Made by a program: the position numbers and the translations under genes. A stretch of DNA of 64,000 bases from Psococerastis gibbosa (Eukaryota > Arthropoda > Insecta > Psocodea > Psocidae): contig OZ020484.1 of assembly GCA_963971405.1 (NCBI GenBank), positions 21,576,001 to 21,640,000 of the forward strand, read 5' to 3'. The notes under the pieces were generated by a model. That model worked only from the letters and a program-made list of their open reading frames with translations. It was not told where the DNA came from and did no database searches. This document shows, one piece after another, positions 10,936 to 23,191 of this stretch. Every line of letters begins with the position of its first letter. The first letter of the stretch is position 1.

Positions 10936-12736
10936 AGGTATATACTATATATATAGGCTACTTATGTATAGTATAGTTCTATACTTTATATCCATTGCTT
11001 AGATATACTGTAAGCCTTTACGTAAGGTATCAATAAAAAATAAGGGGAACATGGAAGGTTCCAAGAAAGCCGATTTCGTGACTAGAAATTGAGTAGCTTT
11101 GATTATTGAACAGACATCAGGATCGACCGTCTGATGATACCGCAGTTCTTCTTTATGGAGTTACTGCTACGACTGGCATGTATAGGCATATTGGAACACA
11201 TGCTGAAGAAGCCGTCAGTTATGTACAATTTTTAAAGAAATTTGATAGAAGTTGAAATTAAAGATTTTATCCAATGACGTTTGGGCGATCAAAATCATAC
11301 GTTAAAATAATTATAACCATACATACATAGTCTATATACGCTACGTATATACTTATATATTTTTTTATATATACTATAAGAGTAAAAATAAAATAGTTTT
11401 CTAGATTTTTGCCTTAGATTCTAGAACCGAAACAGTAAGACCAATCTGAATTTTCTTTTCTTGGGAATTGCAGATTTTCGGGGATAGATTGTATTACAAC
11501 AGTGAAGCAAACTTGTAATAATGAACGTACAACATAGCTGCATAGGAGTCTTACGACCAACCTACTGTACCTACCGTACCTATTGATGTGCTGGATATGG
11601 TTACAGTCGACACAAAAAGAAAGTTTCACTGAATAATTGATACTTGGTTTTTTAATGCTGTATGGTAGAAAATGTTTTAAACTATTAATACTGTTATTAT
11701 GCATTCAAAAACCACGTGACTGCATGTGCATATGTACATTTGCGACTACGGTAGCCAAGTTGTAGCGTGCTTGTATACTTGTGCGAGTCTCTACACACCT
11801 TGTGATCGGAAAGGTGTCGTAACTCGACACAAGTACCTATAAGGCTACTTAATCGGATACATTCATTAAATTTTTTGTACGCTATTAACTTAAAAAATAA
11901 TAATAATAAATATATACTGCGTAGAATGGACACATACTGTATGTAATCAATTAAGTACGGTAGCCTAATAAAATACAACAAAGAAGCGGTACATAAATAT
12001 TAAGACTGGGAAGAAAACACTTATTATTTGAAAGAGGAGGGGGCTGTCGCCAAGAAAAGTGATTGACCATTGTTGTTATTTTTACTTGTGTTCGCTCGCA
12101 GACGTTTTCGTAAATATCGTATACATTTAACAAGGCATTGGAAATATACCGGTAAAAAAACAACTGTTTTCCGTCAACTGGCGAAGGTTGTTTATAAAAT
12201 AAAACATTCTCTGTCATTATTTTCCGAGACTAAAATATATTTCCCTCCCCCGGGATGATAAGTATTGTATTTAATATTTAAACCCATGTAATCATGGCAT
12301 AAAACTATTAAGGTCAAGTACAGTAGGTGCAGACGGTAATATGCAATTGGATCCGCAAAGAATGACGAAAAGAAGTGCAAAGAACGAATTTACTTTTAAA
12401 TTGAACTGTAGATGGGAAATATAATGCGACTTTGAAGAGAGGGAGGGCATGCTCGCCATTTCACCTCTGCGACAGTTCTATTCTTGTCTTTATAGCTATT
12501 ACTTTTAAATTTCGATATAGTTTATCAAATATCATAATTTATTTATTTTATATATATCATATATTTATCATAGTTTAAAATTTTGGCCAGGTCCCACCAT
12601 CACCTGAAACGTCTCTGCAAGGAATACTGGATGGATGGCACAGCCCAAATCCTAATACATCGCGGTGATTATATTATTATTAATAATGTTATTATTCAAA
12701 TATCGCTCGATAAGCGGATGCTTGAGCGTGATGATA
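10936..12736. other. Intergenic, mostly unassigned
   Basis: Contains family D (11735-11885); otherwise AT-rich with only short, unconvincing open frames. Confidence 0.5.
11735..11885 (-). repeat. Dispersed repeat family D
   Basis: The reverse strand contains AATGTATCCGATTAAGTAGC, TTGTGTCGAGTTACGACAC, TTTCCGATCACAAGGTGTGT and AGAGACTCGCACAAGT. The same order is found at 22255-22395 and 62050-62200 on the + strand. Three copies with no coding content; origin unknown. Confidence 0.6.
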
Positions 12737-12950
12737 AGGACATGTAGCGTATAGTGGTACGGACTCTGACTTTCACACGAAAGGTTGCTGGTTCGAGTCC
12801 CACACTGGCTACATTTTCTAACCATGCTTCGGAGGGCATGTGAAGCAGGCGGTCCCGGGCCTTCCTAGTGGCGTTATAGCCCTAACTCCGCTAGGTTGGC
12901 TTAGTAATAGAAACAATAAAAAGTCCTTATTTATTTATTTTATTTATAAT
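12737..12950 (+). mobile_element. tRNA-derived SINE (family 1)
   Basis: Head with an A-box-like TAGCGTATAGTGG and an exact B box GGTTCGAGTCC, then a shared body (CTTCGGAGGGCATG, GGCGGTCCCGGG, CTCCGCTAGGTTGGCTTAGT) and an ATTT-rich tail. About 210 bp. The internal RNA polymerase III promoter boxes and tail define a SINE. Confidence 0.85.
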
Positions 12951-13361
12951 TCCATTGCGTATCAATTTTTTTTCAATATATTGCACCTTGTCCGGGGTTA
13001 CTGGGTAAGGAAAAAATTGAGTGATTTTATATCAAGGAATGATGGGAGCCGCCCTTGTCACAGTAATGAAATGATGTTTCAAAATAATTATATGTCTTCA
13101 TCTATTGAATTTTGTAGAAAGCAGGCAGGAGAATTAGAGAAGGGAATATGTGGAAAAGTGGAGGGAAACGGGATTCGAACCTGAGCCCAATGCCGGATCC
13201 ACGGGGGGGGGGGGGGGTCATGACCCGCCCTTGCGAGTGAGCTCCCACTTTGTTGCCGGGGTGCTTTATGCTTATAATTGCACCAAATCCGTCGCCGCCT
13301 AAGTTTCCACGTCCCTATGAATGTGAGTACCATAGCCCACACGGTTTTGCAATTTAAGTTT

Positions 13362-13476
13362 ATAAATAAATATGGACTTTTTTGTTCTATTACTAAGCCA
13401 ACCTAGCGGAGTTAGGGCTATAAAGCCCTCTCTTACACTCAACTAGAAAGGCCCGGGACCGCCTGCTTTACATGCA
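13362..13476 (-). mobile_element. tRNA-derived SINE (family 1), 5' truncated
   Basis: Reverse strand: GTAAAGCAGGCGGTCCCGGG, AGAGAGGGCTTTATAGCCCT, CTCCGCTAGGTTGGCTTAGT, AGAACAAAAAAGTCC. The head is missing, as in a 5'-truncated retroposed copy. Confidence 0.75.
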
Positions 13477-13567
13477 TGATAAAGATACACAATATCATAA
13501 AGATTTCTACTGTATGACACCTGATATGGGGCCATGTACTCTGGAGAAGACAACAATTACAGCAATT

Positions 13568-13727
13568 AGATAGTGGTACAGACTTTTTCTGGCCATGTTC
13601 GGAGGCCATGTAAAGAAGGCGGTCTCGGGCTTTCCTAGTTGAGTGTAAGAGAGGGCTTATAGCCCTAACTCCGCTAGGTTGGCTTAGTAATAGAACAAAA
13701 AGTCAAAATTTATTTATTTATTTATAG
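13568..13727 (+). mobile_element. tRNA-derived SINE (family 1), head deleted
   Basis: Begins with TAGATAGTGGTACAGACTTT, then jumps to TCTGGCCATG, so the B-box part of the head is lost; body and ATTT tail are intact. Together with the minus copy at 13362-13476 it forms an inverted SINE pair. Confidence 0.78.
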
Positions 13728-13825
13728 TCCTCAGATAAAAGTCATTGTCGACTTCATGAGAAAATGAAATGGTGATTGGTGATGGAAAGTTAATTATCTA
13801 ATTATCCATCCGCAAGAACCAATAC

Positions 13826-13964
13826 GGCGCTTATTCCACCGACGTCAATAGTCAAAATATTGCTGATATTGACGTGGTAGCAGACATTTTTACACTGTCC
13901 TTAATGTCTGCTACCACGTCAAACACGTCAATAGTGAACTATTGACGTCGGTGGAATATGCGCC
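13826..13964. mobile_element. Hairpin MITE, PIF/Harbinger-like, copy 1
   Basis: 139 bp. Ends GGCGCTTATTCCACCGACG and its near-perfect inverse, flanked by the 3-bp duplication TAC. The central part has ATTGACGTGGTAGCAGACAT paired with its complement around a short loop. In this copy the arms between tip and centre repeat a CGTCAATAGT motif and pair imperfectly. Confidence 0.85.
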
Positions 13965-15428
13965 TACCCAAATCATCAATTTATAAAGAAATTTAGTTCT
14001 AAAATATCATGAAAATAATAAAAAATCAAACTAATAGTAAAATAAAACCCTAACATAATAATGATAGAGGTAAGAAGCTTTTTCAGCATAGGCACATTTA
14101 TTAAATATAGTACTCCTGTCTCCGGATGCTTTGATCGCATACTCTACCACAAAGAGCATGGCAAATGCCCTCGTGGGAATGGAGGGGGAGGAGAAATGCA
14201 AAACCTGCATTGCTGAAACTGCGGGGGAGGGATGGCCGCCTTGCACGCATTGCATGCAGGTAATGCCAGTTTAAAGAACAATAACAACTCCAAGCAACGT
14301 GACACGGAAGCACACAAATCACCGGGGTCGTAATTAGAAGACAGCTTCATTTAGATCTTTCTTAAATAATCCAATCAAATCAAGTGGTATACCAAAGGCG
14401 TTTCCAGTCTTCCACGGTTTTATAATAGGTACCATATAAAAATAGTTTTAAAAAAAACTTACGTTATTTAGGTACCTACCGGTATCCAACTAATGGAGAC
14501 TACACCTTATTACATTTATGTTTTTTTTAAACCAGTAGGCTATTTTCGTTTTTTTACGAACCAGTCATTTTCAGAAAAAAAATATATTGATCAGTGAAAG
14601 AGCATTACAATCCGCATAAATACGTGTATAATATTTAATATTTTAAAATAAAACCGCTATAGAAAATGAAAGTACCTAAACTGTGTCTAAATCTTCTACA
14701 TATTTTAAAAAGAGACATTTAGACTACTGGTGCATATTATTGAAAATGGCTTCCCGTACCACACACAATATGTAGCCTATTAACGAATGAGTCAGTGGAG
14801 TCTCCGAAATTGCATGTAATCTATATGGATTTTGTCACACCCCTGCAGTACATTAATGTACTATGTCTTCGATAATGGCATATTGACGTGTTGTATAAAT
14901 AATACGATATATGCGTGTCCGAAATTTATGGAGATAGTGTTCAGTTCGTATGTGTAAAACAATAGGCCTATATTCGCTTCAGATAATAGCTAACTGCTAA
15001 CAAATTAGTTTTTTACATGTGTGAGCAAATTTATCTGACAGTAAAATCATCGTAGCTTTGTGGGAACGCGTAGCCTAATTTGGTTATTTTGACTTATTTC
15101 AGGCTATATTAGCTATATGGAAAAACTGTGCTGATAATAAGGCACTTGATTATTTTTTTAAGCAGCTTGACGGAGCGCTATACTTGAAATGAAAATCTTA
15201 CGCTATATGACATACAATTTTACATGGCATTTATTAACCTAGAAGCTATATAGGGTTTATAACTCTTCAATTTATTGAAATTGTATTGCAAACAGCGACT
15301 TGTACCGGTTAAATAAGATTGTGTATAGGCCTACTTGACAAGTATGGTCCTTGTTATGTTTGACCTTGTCATAGTTCTTCGTGAACGCAGCGCAGCCTTT
15401 AGTTAACTATAACGAAATAATATAACCC
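13965..15428. other. Intergenic, no recognised feature
   Basis: Overlapping minus-strand open frames at about 14031-14350 follow a G/C-richer stretch but carry no known motif. The remainder is AT-rich. Confidence 0.5.
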
Positions 15429-15545
15429 TATGTCGGCGAACTCCCCTCCACCCCGGCGGGAAGGAGTCTGCCCTTAGAGTGCCTCCCCCCACCAGGCTTA
15501 CAGGGTTGCTTAAAGCAGAAATGCTGGAAGCAGGCGTTGGAAACA
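15429..15545 (+). mobile_element. SINE family 2, 3' part
   Basis: Contains GGAAGGAGTCTGCCCTTAGA, CCAGGCTTACAGGGTTGC and AGCAGGCGTTGGAAACAA, the 3' third of the element. 5' truncated. Confidence 0.7.
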
Positions 15546-15676
15546 AAAAATGAAAAGAATAATAAAACGAGACCTTCAAAGAAGATGGGGAATTCTATTT
15601 AGCTGAAAAGTAAGCCTACACGATGAGTTTAACAATAGTAAAGTAAATATCTCCCACACCGCCTGTTAACCCCTCC

Positions 15677-15862
15677 CAAGAGCGGATCCAGCGGAAAATT
15701 TAGGGGGGGTCACAAGTTGTATGTAAGTTTAAAAGGTACGGTAGTTTTTTTGTTGAAGATTTGAGTTTATTCAATTTATTTTTTATTTTTTACCATCATA
15801 TGAATTTACTCTTTTAGGGGGGGTCATGGCCCCACTGACCCCCTCCTGTGGATCCGCCATTG
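15677..15862. mobile_element. hAT-type MITE
   Basis: 186 bp with ends CAAGAGCGGATCCA and, inverted, CAATGGCGGATCCA. Contains GGGGGGGTCA near the left end and a matching GGGGGGGTCATG further on. The flanking 8 bases match only partly, so it is probably older than the copies in GluCl introns. Confidence 0.7.
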
Positions 15863-16454
15863 CCACCTTCCCCCACGAAAAAAATGAAATGACGCTCTTG
15901 TATCTAGCTATACATGCAGCAATGGATGACGAATACCCGTCACCTTGTCGTTTATTTATTTAACAATGCGGTCAGGAGGCATTTCGAAATGTCCCGAAAA
16001 CGTGCGGTCCTTTTAAAAATAGATATACATTACGTGTTGCTGACTGAAATGCGCTGCTGAACAATTCGACATAGTAAATAAGAAATAAGCTTCCGTGAAG
16101 TTGCACGAGTGCTAGAGGCTAGCCATGCATCGCCCGAATACAATTTAGTCGCGGCTCAGTAGCGTGCATGGCCAGGACGCTTTCAAATGACCCATCATAT
16201 TAAGAGGATAAGGAAAATATACAATTTGACAGCATTAATTTTTATATTTAATTTGCTACGCAAGTTATTAAACATTTAGTTCATTCACGTATTAGAATAC
16301 GAATTACCGTACTGTATAGTGTAAATAGCATTGCAGTGATTCGTTCATGAATATTTTTGAGTACTGAAATAGGCTATACACAAAAAAATTAAAAATAACT
16401 TGAATAGACTAAATAAAAAAAATTATATAGTAAATAAATTAAAAAAGAATCGTA

Positions 16455-16758
16455 CATGCTTTCCTATTTATTAGTTAGTGTAGGTATCATAGAAGACCCT
16501 AGTTCCATAATAAATCATTGTCCTAACTCCTAGCGTTAAATTTTGGTTGCCTCGACTTTCCCCATCTCAATCCTAAAGCACTGAATTGATCACTGGGACG
16601 ATTGCATTCTAGAACGGGCAGACCAATATATTGTAATACTATACCTAAACATAGAAATAAGTCAGGGTATGCAATCTCGAAATGGAAAATTTCGACTATC
16701 AGAAAGCTTTCATTATACTGACGTATAAAAACAGGAAAGCTGTAAGAACTGTGCCAAA
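16455..16758. mobile_element. Family-A related TIR element, internally deleted
   Basis: Left end TGCTTTCCTATTTATTAGTT; right end ACTGACGTATAAAAACAGGA AAGC read inverted is related. It includes the AAATTTTGGTTGCCTCGACT segment that recurs at about 50084 and 56898, and ends with the GAAAATTTCGACTATC segment shared with other copies. About 300 bp. Confidence 0.5.
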
Positions 16759-17035
16759 ACTGTCATGTAGTTTCATAACAAGGAGGTCTGAAATGAAACT
16801 CCACATTAGATGCGAGTTAATTGATTTCCTCAAAGCCAAAAATAACATGTTTAGGTTGTAAAAATGTTACAGTATTGTACTTGTATATTGAATTGTATGG
16901 CACTTTATTAAATTCTATACAATATAAAGTAGGTAACATATTTCGTAGTCGCCTATGCCTAAGTACATGTAGTTTCCAATTCCGAAACTGACTAAGCACT
17001 TCATCATATGGAAGTAAAGGGCGAATTAAACTATT

Positions 17036-17920
17036 ATTGCTTTCCAATTTATACGTAGTATAAGGAAAGCTTTGTGATGGTCGAAATTTTCGATTCCGAG
17101 ATTTCAACGGATTTACACGTTTTGAGGTCCCAGGAACCCAAAAAAGTGGTTTCTACGAAATGTCTGTCTGTCGCTCTGTCTGTCTGGATGTCTGTATGTC
17201 TGTCTGTCTGTCTGTGCGTCGATTTCCGGGCAAACTACTCGGTCGATTTTGATGAAACTTTGCATGTAGGTTTACAAAAATCATACCTCGGAAAAATTTT
17301 ATTTATTTGGGGCTAACTTAATTGGGGGAGGGGGGGGTTTATTCTCAAAAAACTCCAAAAAAAACGTCTAAAAAAATTATTTCTCAAAAACGGCTCCAAC
17401 GATTTCTTTTAAATTCACATATATTGTAGCCGTTATTAATGTTAACAAAATGCGGGGGGTTGCTTGCCCCTTGATAGGTTGCTTCTGGGGGTAAAAAAAT
17501 AAAAATTACTAAATTCTAATGAAAAATGAATAAAAAATAATTTTTCTGCGAAACCTTTCTATCGATGATTTCTACCTTCAGGCATGTTTTAGGTGTTAAA
17601 TTGAGTAACGAAACCGGACAGGTTGCTTTCCCAGAAAAGCATTTGGTTTTTAAAGAAACATGTTTTTTTGAAAAAATGATAGAAAATTCAAGCTCAAATG
17701 CATTGCGTGCCCTGCCAGTATTGCTGTGTGGTTATGTGTTGGTCTGACCTATCTAGAATTTACCTCACCTCCAATGACGTCAGGTGGACAACCCCCCCCC
17801 CCTCTTCGAGGTATCGGAAATTTAACCATAGGAAAAATTTTTACCATGAAATTACTCATTTTCTCTATCTACTAATTTTGATAAATTGGAAAGCATGTTC
17901 GAGTAAACTCGGACCGGTTC
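17036..17920 (+). mobile_element. Family-A TIR element, free copy
   Basis: Closely matches the inner insert of 1938-2803 along its whole length: TGCTTTCCAATTTATACG, TGTGATGGTCGAAATTTTCG, a TCTG microsatellite, then TTTCGAACCT-free AT-rich sequence and ATAAATTGGAAAGCATGTTC near the end. It stands without the outer 68-bp repeats, which shows that family A moves independently. Open frames inside are short and non-conserved. No transposase readable. Confidence 0.7.
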
Positions 17921-19629
17921 TTTTGTTTTGTGTTTATGGGGATTAAGATTATATAGTACAATCCATCCAGTGTACGCAACAACAAAGTAATTTCTTCGGG
18001 CCATTTGCATTAAAAAAAACACGTAAAATTGGACTTCCAGAGGTTTTTCCAGGAGGGGGTCATCGGCTGAAAAGATGGCGGGTGGGGAGTGTAACTTGCT
18101 AGAAATCCCCTCCCCACTCAGCACCATCATACATCAAACTATTATATATTACAGTATTATATGAATATAAAGTATGTATGTGCTATTAGAGGACATAACT
18201 TACGAGTATCTTATTTAACTATAATATAATAATAACAATTCGTATATTTTTCTAAAATGATTGTCGTAACAAATTATTTTGTAGGCCCCCTTAACCAGAT
18301 GGTGTGCGGGGTACCTACCAACTCAAGTTGACAAAATTAATTAACGAAGTAATACATACAACAATACACCAATGCAACAATACATATTTATACCCTAATA
18401 GTTATTATATATAAACTGCCAAGTAGGCAGCATTAACTGGCAGCAGTGCCACTGGTATACTCAATGTGGCCCTTATATACTACAATAATGACTCACAGTA
18501 GTCAGTAATTTGTTTTCTATTTAAATAACTCAATTGGAAAAGAAAGGAACGAGGGTTTGTTCAGGGGGTGTAGGCCAACCTACATACAATAGGCACTTGA
18601 CAATTTTTGAAAACCTATTTTAATGCATTGAATTAGTGGATTTATTTTATGCCCCTTAAATTAATAATTTTTTCCCTAAAAAAAACAACGTTATTTAGTA
18701 GGGAAAGTTATTTTTCCTTATCAATATAGGTTTGAAGGCTAAAAAGGGGGTCACATGACTAGAATGTGACGTCACTTGTGACGCCGCCAGTAGGAGAAAT
18801 GAGAATTACTATTGTTGTAAGACTTACTTGCCACCCATTTCGGGTCTTGTTATCCACAGCTAAAAACAGCATTTATTTATTTTTTAGTATTTACACATTT
18901 TTTCAAGCAAAAAAGGTACTGTATTATTATTTTTATAACCTGTAAGCTACATCATCTTCCTTATGTCTAGCATATTTTATATTTTATTGTTACAACTGTC
19001 AAGTAGCCTATCGGCTATCGATCGAGGCAGAGACTTAATGACGTCAGACATGCATTGTTTTATTTAAAAAAAGGACTGTAAATCTCGGTAACGTAAAATA
19101 TAATTAACTCGTATCCCATTATCTTTGATAATTCTATTAATTGTATTTTACCTTTCGCAAAATCGCCACTTTTATAACTGATAGACCCCCAATATGGAGC
19201 TCAGTACGCAAAGAAAAATTAATAGTAGAGCTGCAGGTGTAGTGGAAACCTTTCCAGTAAATGATGACGTCATCACGTGCTCCTGCGAGTCCGTCACTAT
19301 GGCAACTGGTCCAGATCAATCTTGCCCCCCCCCCCTCCCTTTCTCAACAAACGCCCTATCCAGCAATACCCCCAACCTTATTACTCATATTTTGATGATG
19401 GCTTCACCTATAGGCTCCATACATACAGTATAGCTGTTATGTATCGCTGTACAGTGCAGCAGGTAACATGTATGTACTGTATACTGGGGGTGGTACAGTA
19501 AATAAACAGTGACCGAGCTGGTTGTTATGTACAATACAATGCGCACATTCAATGTTCCATGAGAAATCTTTACTTCTGTTGTTTAAAACGCACCACAGTG
19601 AATGATAACGAGAGGTTATAATAAATGCT
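17921..19629. other. Intergenic, no recognised gene
   Basis: AT-rich sequence with short open frames only; a C run at about 19324-19334 is the sole low-complexity feature of note. Confidence 0.5.
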
Positions 19630-19918
19630 ATGGCTGCTGATACACTAAGCGAAACGACCACAAATGACGTACTCGGTTTCAAACAAGTTTATCAACAAAT
19701 CAAACGCTTAAGCCTTTCTTTGCATGGGGAAGCTAAACGTTTGTCTAAACATGCCACAGCATATGGGCCAACAGTGCATCACCAAACACATAAGTTGGCT
19801 CATTTTATTGCCCCTAGCACGCTGGAGATGATGGTGATGATGGGCGATCCGCGGTTGTGTATGTCAATGGCAACTCAAATTTGTTGGTTCGGAGGGATCT
19901 GGTTGACGTCCGCGCTTT
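19630..19918 (+). CDS. Unrecognised open frame running into a hairpin MITE (doubtful gene)
   Basis: An ATG at 19630 opens a frame (MAADTLSETTTNDVLGFKQV then YQQIKRLSLSLHGEAKRLSK) that continues 145 codons; the last third lies inside the nested hairpin element and cannot be original. The first 96 residues look mildly protein-like but match no family I know. Could be a host exon interrupted by the element, part of an older transposon, or chance. Confidence 0.2.
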
Positions 19919-20314
19919 GGCGGGGTTTCCAACGACCGGCTAGGGCTAAATACAAATACGGTGACGTGGTAGCAGACAGTCAATACTTAGGCGAGGTTTC
20001 CACCGACCTCGCATTGCAGAATGCAAGTGGCATTGACGGAAAATGTTTGTTTTACTCCATGCCATAGTTAAAATTGATCAATGATCACAGAGTAAAATCA
20101 CAAACAAAGTAACTAAAATTAAAAAATGGCGTCATGGGATATGTTAGTTACAAACATCTTAATAGATTTCTAGAAAAAGAAAAACAAACATTTCCGTCAA
20201 TGTCATTTGCATTCTGCAATGCGAGGTCCGTGGAAACACCGCATAAGTCTTGAATGTCTGTTACCACGTCACCGTATTTGTATTTAGCCCTAGCCGGTCG
20301 GTGGAAACCGCGCC
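19919..20314. mobile_element. Hairpin MITE, copy 2 (outer, carries a nested element)
   Basis: Ends GGCGGGGTTTCCAACGACC and the inverse of GGCGCGGTTTCCACCGACC, flanked by TTT on both sides (3-bp duplication). The arms (from CGGCTAGGGC inward through TACAAATACGGTGACG) pair over about 70 bp, then reach the shared TGGTAGCAGACA motif. Its loop is split by the second hairpin at 19990-20243. Confidence 0.85.
19990..20243. mobile_element. Hairpin MITE nested in the loop of copy 2
   Basis: Ends GGCGAGGTTTCCACCGACC and, inverted, a diverged match. Arms continue as TCGCATTGCAGAATGCAA, then GACATTGACGGAAA and TGTTTGTTT, pairing over about 70 bp. It has the family tip but lacks the central TGGTAGCAGACA motif; its middle is about 100 bp of unique sequence. 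The TTA before and TAA after fit the 3-bp target preference but are not identical. Confidence 0.7.
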
Positions 20315-20339
20315 TTTGCTATAACCTCATCAGTGGCAT

Positions 20340-20500
20340 TCGCATTTTAGGGAGACTCATCTACCTATTGAGATGGCGACCAATGTTCGACTTTTGGAAA
20401 ATCTCTTCACAACTTTTCATTTCATAACCCCCTGAGCCTAAAACCACCCTCCGTTCTAAATGTTGTATAATATATTGTATATGTATATCATAGAATAATA
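20340..20500 (-). repeat. Family C fragment, minus orientation
   Basis: Contains AGGGAGACTCATCTACCTAT and CCCCCTGAGCCTAAAACCAC, the inverse of the right end of the family at 7200-7370. Follows directly on the nested hairpin pair at 19919-20314. Confidence 0.65.
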
Positions 20501-22149
20501 TTTACTATAGAATGCTAGTCGGTATAGGACCGTCTGTGATTCCAACTAGGGAAATCACATGAGCCGAGTCACAAAATATTTGCGTCCCAGTTTTAACAAA
20601 TCAAATTAATTTATTAAGAAACAATTGTGAGTGTATTCGAACGTTCTATAAAACTTGGCCTACTATTGGCTACCTGTTTTGAAGTCAACTTTCATATTCA
20701 AAACAAAAACAACGCAGCAGTAATGAGTGGGTTTTTGATAAACACAAATGATAAAAATTATTTATTATTTCTATCTCTAAAGCAATGCCTACTTTACTAA
20801 TAAAATAAGTTCAATTGTTGGATTGAAAACTTCACACTATACTACACATTATGTAAAGTACAGTAGGCCTACAATAATACTTCTAAAAGGTAAGTTAGTA
20901 ATTTATATTCAACCCACAATAGCTTTAATTCTTCTTAAAATGTTGTATGTGTTGCGCATTGTTGCCGTCTTGTAGCCAAATTAAGTCACTTAACACACCC
21001 CCCAAACACACCTGAGTACAACAAGTTACTGTACAGCCTACGAGAAGCATTTTTAAGCCTTTGCATGCATGGGGCTTCCGAAGCAATAATTTGGGGCAGT
21101 GACTTCCCTCTATGGGTCCACTGCAGTATACATTAACTAAAACAAAATAGGTTGTCTTATTTTAATTGGTATGTATCGGTAGGCTAATATTATTGACATT
21201 TTCAGGGCAACAGATTTCGAGGAACAGGAGCAGAGGAGGCGCCTCGTCCCGCCAGAGAAAATGTTGAAGTAAGGAAATTCGAGTGGAAACTTTAAGTCAA
21301 TGCAAGACAATTCCTTCCAGAAGGAAAAAGTCAAAAATATTAGTTGTGTTCCTTCGATCCTCTTCACTGCAAATTACTGTATATTTGTTATTACATTAAT
21401 GTTATTGCAGTATGCTGTATTTTAGAGCCTTTTTCATGGAACTCACCTTGAGTTTTCAATGGTCAACCATGGCTTACAGAGTCAAAAGGAAGGGAACATG
21501 GTGGGTATCACCGTATTGCGTTAGTGAGGAACTACCTGTCTGAATGAATAGGGGTTGTGAAAATGTCCAATACATGGTATACTGTGACAATATGCTTAAT
21601 GAACACGACGCAAAGACGTTTGTTGCCACTTTCCTCATACAGGGTTTTGGTTTAAAATGTTAAACCCCCAGTGACATGTACGAAAAGGCCCTAATGAATG
21701 CTTGCCGTAACGTAAATACAGTACTCTTTCTAAACTCATGTTGGAACATAATTTGAAGTATTGTATGTGATACTTCCATACATTAATACATGCTGCGTAG
21801 GATACCACGAGCATTTTTTTTTTTTTTAATATTCATTGACCATTGTACTGTAGATAGGCCTAGGTGTGCGAATGATACAAAAAACTAATTTGTTTCATTA
21901 AATTTGGGTCATTATGGTTTCATCAATATGAAACGACACATTAAATTGATATTGAATACTACATTTCAATTTTTAAATTTGTGCGGGAGACACCCAAGCG
22001 CTACCAAGTGGCCAAAATCCGAAAGTGGGACGCAAATATTTTGTAACTTCGATCCTGTGATTTCACGAAAAAAATCACAAAGCCGTGAAATACTGCATCC
22101 TATATGTAAGCATAGGGATGCCAGTCTGCTTATTTCGATTGGCAGGCTA
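20501..22149. other. Intergenic, no recognised feature
   Basis: No gene, RNA or repeat recognised. Short open frames at 21137-21367 and 21904-22152 lack any family signal. Confidence 0.5.
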
Positions 22150-22265
22150 TGATGTATATCGATTTTAGGAAACACTCCAACTTCCGTAAATATTATCCGA
22201 TTTTGATGAAACATGGCACAAAAATTGATCATACAAATGTCTTGAGCGAAATCGTTAACCAGCTA
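22150..22265 (-). repeat. Family C fragment, minus orientation with local inversion
   Basis: Contains TTTTAGGAAACACTCCAACT and CCGATTTTGATGAAACATGG, matching in inverse order the TTAGAGTGTTTCC and TTTCATCAAAATCGG parts of 7130-7190. Confidence 0.5.
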
Positions 22266-22395
22266 ATCGCATGCAAACAATTTAATTAATGTATCCGATT
22301 AACCAATTCAATCGCCTTACTAATAGGTATCCTTGTGTCAAGGTACGACACGTCTCCGACCGCAAGGTGTGTAGAAACTCGCACAAGTTGGTTAG
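22255..22395 (+). repeat. Dispersed repeat family D
   Basis: AATGTATCCGATTAACCAAT, CTTGTGTCAAGGTACGACAC, TCCGACCGCAAGGTGTGT, AGAAACTCGCACAAGTTGG. See the copies at 11735 and 62050. Confidence 0.6.
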
Positions 22396-22947
22396 GGGCA
22401 AGTGATTTCCTAAGTACAAAAGAGGTCCATTAAGTTCCCACTGGAGTTAACAATGTTAGAAGAAATGTTCTACAGTTTAATGCATTGCGTATGGCTGTAA
22501 TTATAACATCTATTCGTCAGTTATGGAAGGCGCTAGTTTTCGTATTTTTGGTACCTTTTTCCATACTCTTTCCATATCCTGTATCCGACCACCGAGGACA
22601 ACTTTTGTTACTGACAGCCACATACTACATAGGCCTATCAAAATGTAAGAGAACAATTCTTCTCACCCCATGAGTCGTCAATAAATGATATTTGAGGTTG
22701 TGAGAGAACCTGGTTCGCACCCAACCGCGCGCGTACATAATAGGCTATACATCTGTGTGAAATCTAACATTAAACTAGCAAAGCAACATTTACACTGCAG
22801 TAGGTGTGTGAGGAGTAAGTCACTTAATGATAATCAAAAAGGCCAGCTGTTGTGTCACCAATACTTTAAAATTCTTGTGAAATAGTACGTAAGTTACGTC
22901 TAATAAAATTAAGATACACGAAATTAAATTATAGGTATATAAAAACT

Positions 22948-23019
22948 GGGCTTGGCGGGACTTGAACCCACGATCTACGCCTAACCGGGGCGTCGTCTTA
23001 ACCGCTCGACCACAAGCCC
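22948..23019 (-). tRNA. tRNA-like gene (anticodon position reads GGT; possibly a tRNA pseudogene)
   Basis: 72 nt that folds as a cloverleaf: acceptor GGGCTTG/CAAGCCC, D arm GTC..GAC, anticodon stem ACGCC/GGCGT with loop CCGGTTA, and T arm GTGGG-TTCAAGT-CCCGC. The discriminator is A, followed by G and a T run typical of polymerase III termination. By position the anticodon is GGT (Thr), but base 33 is C instead of the near-universal U and GGT is not a usual eukaryotic Thr anticodon, so it may be a decayed tRNA or a tRNA-derived repeat. Confidence 0.6.
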
Positions 23020-23191
23020 GCACAAGCACAGCGACTTATAATATGCTCATATTGACATGATTTGTAATGTTAGACAGGTCAGTACAGCGACACTACTATC
23101 TAACCGAACAAGTCGGTGAGCTGACTTTTAATGCCCTCAATGCATTGCTTTTTTCACATTAGGATTAGGATATACATCAGCTTGCTTGTAC

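Noticed and set aside
10544-11002. Overlapping frames on both strands over the 84-bp repeat
   Set aside because: They arise because the repeat period is a multiple of three.
13088-14350. Several minus frames containing proline or glycine runs
   Set aside because: They come from G/C homopolymer tracts and degraded repeats.
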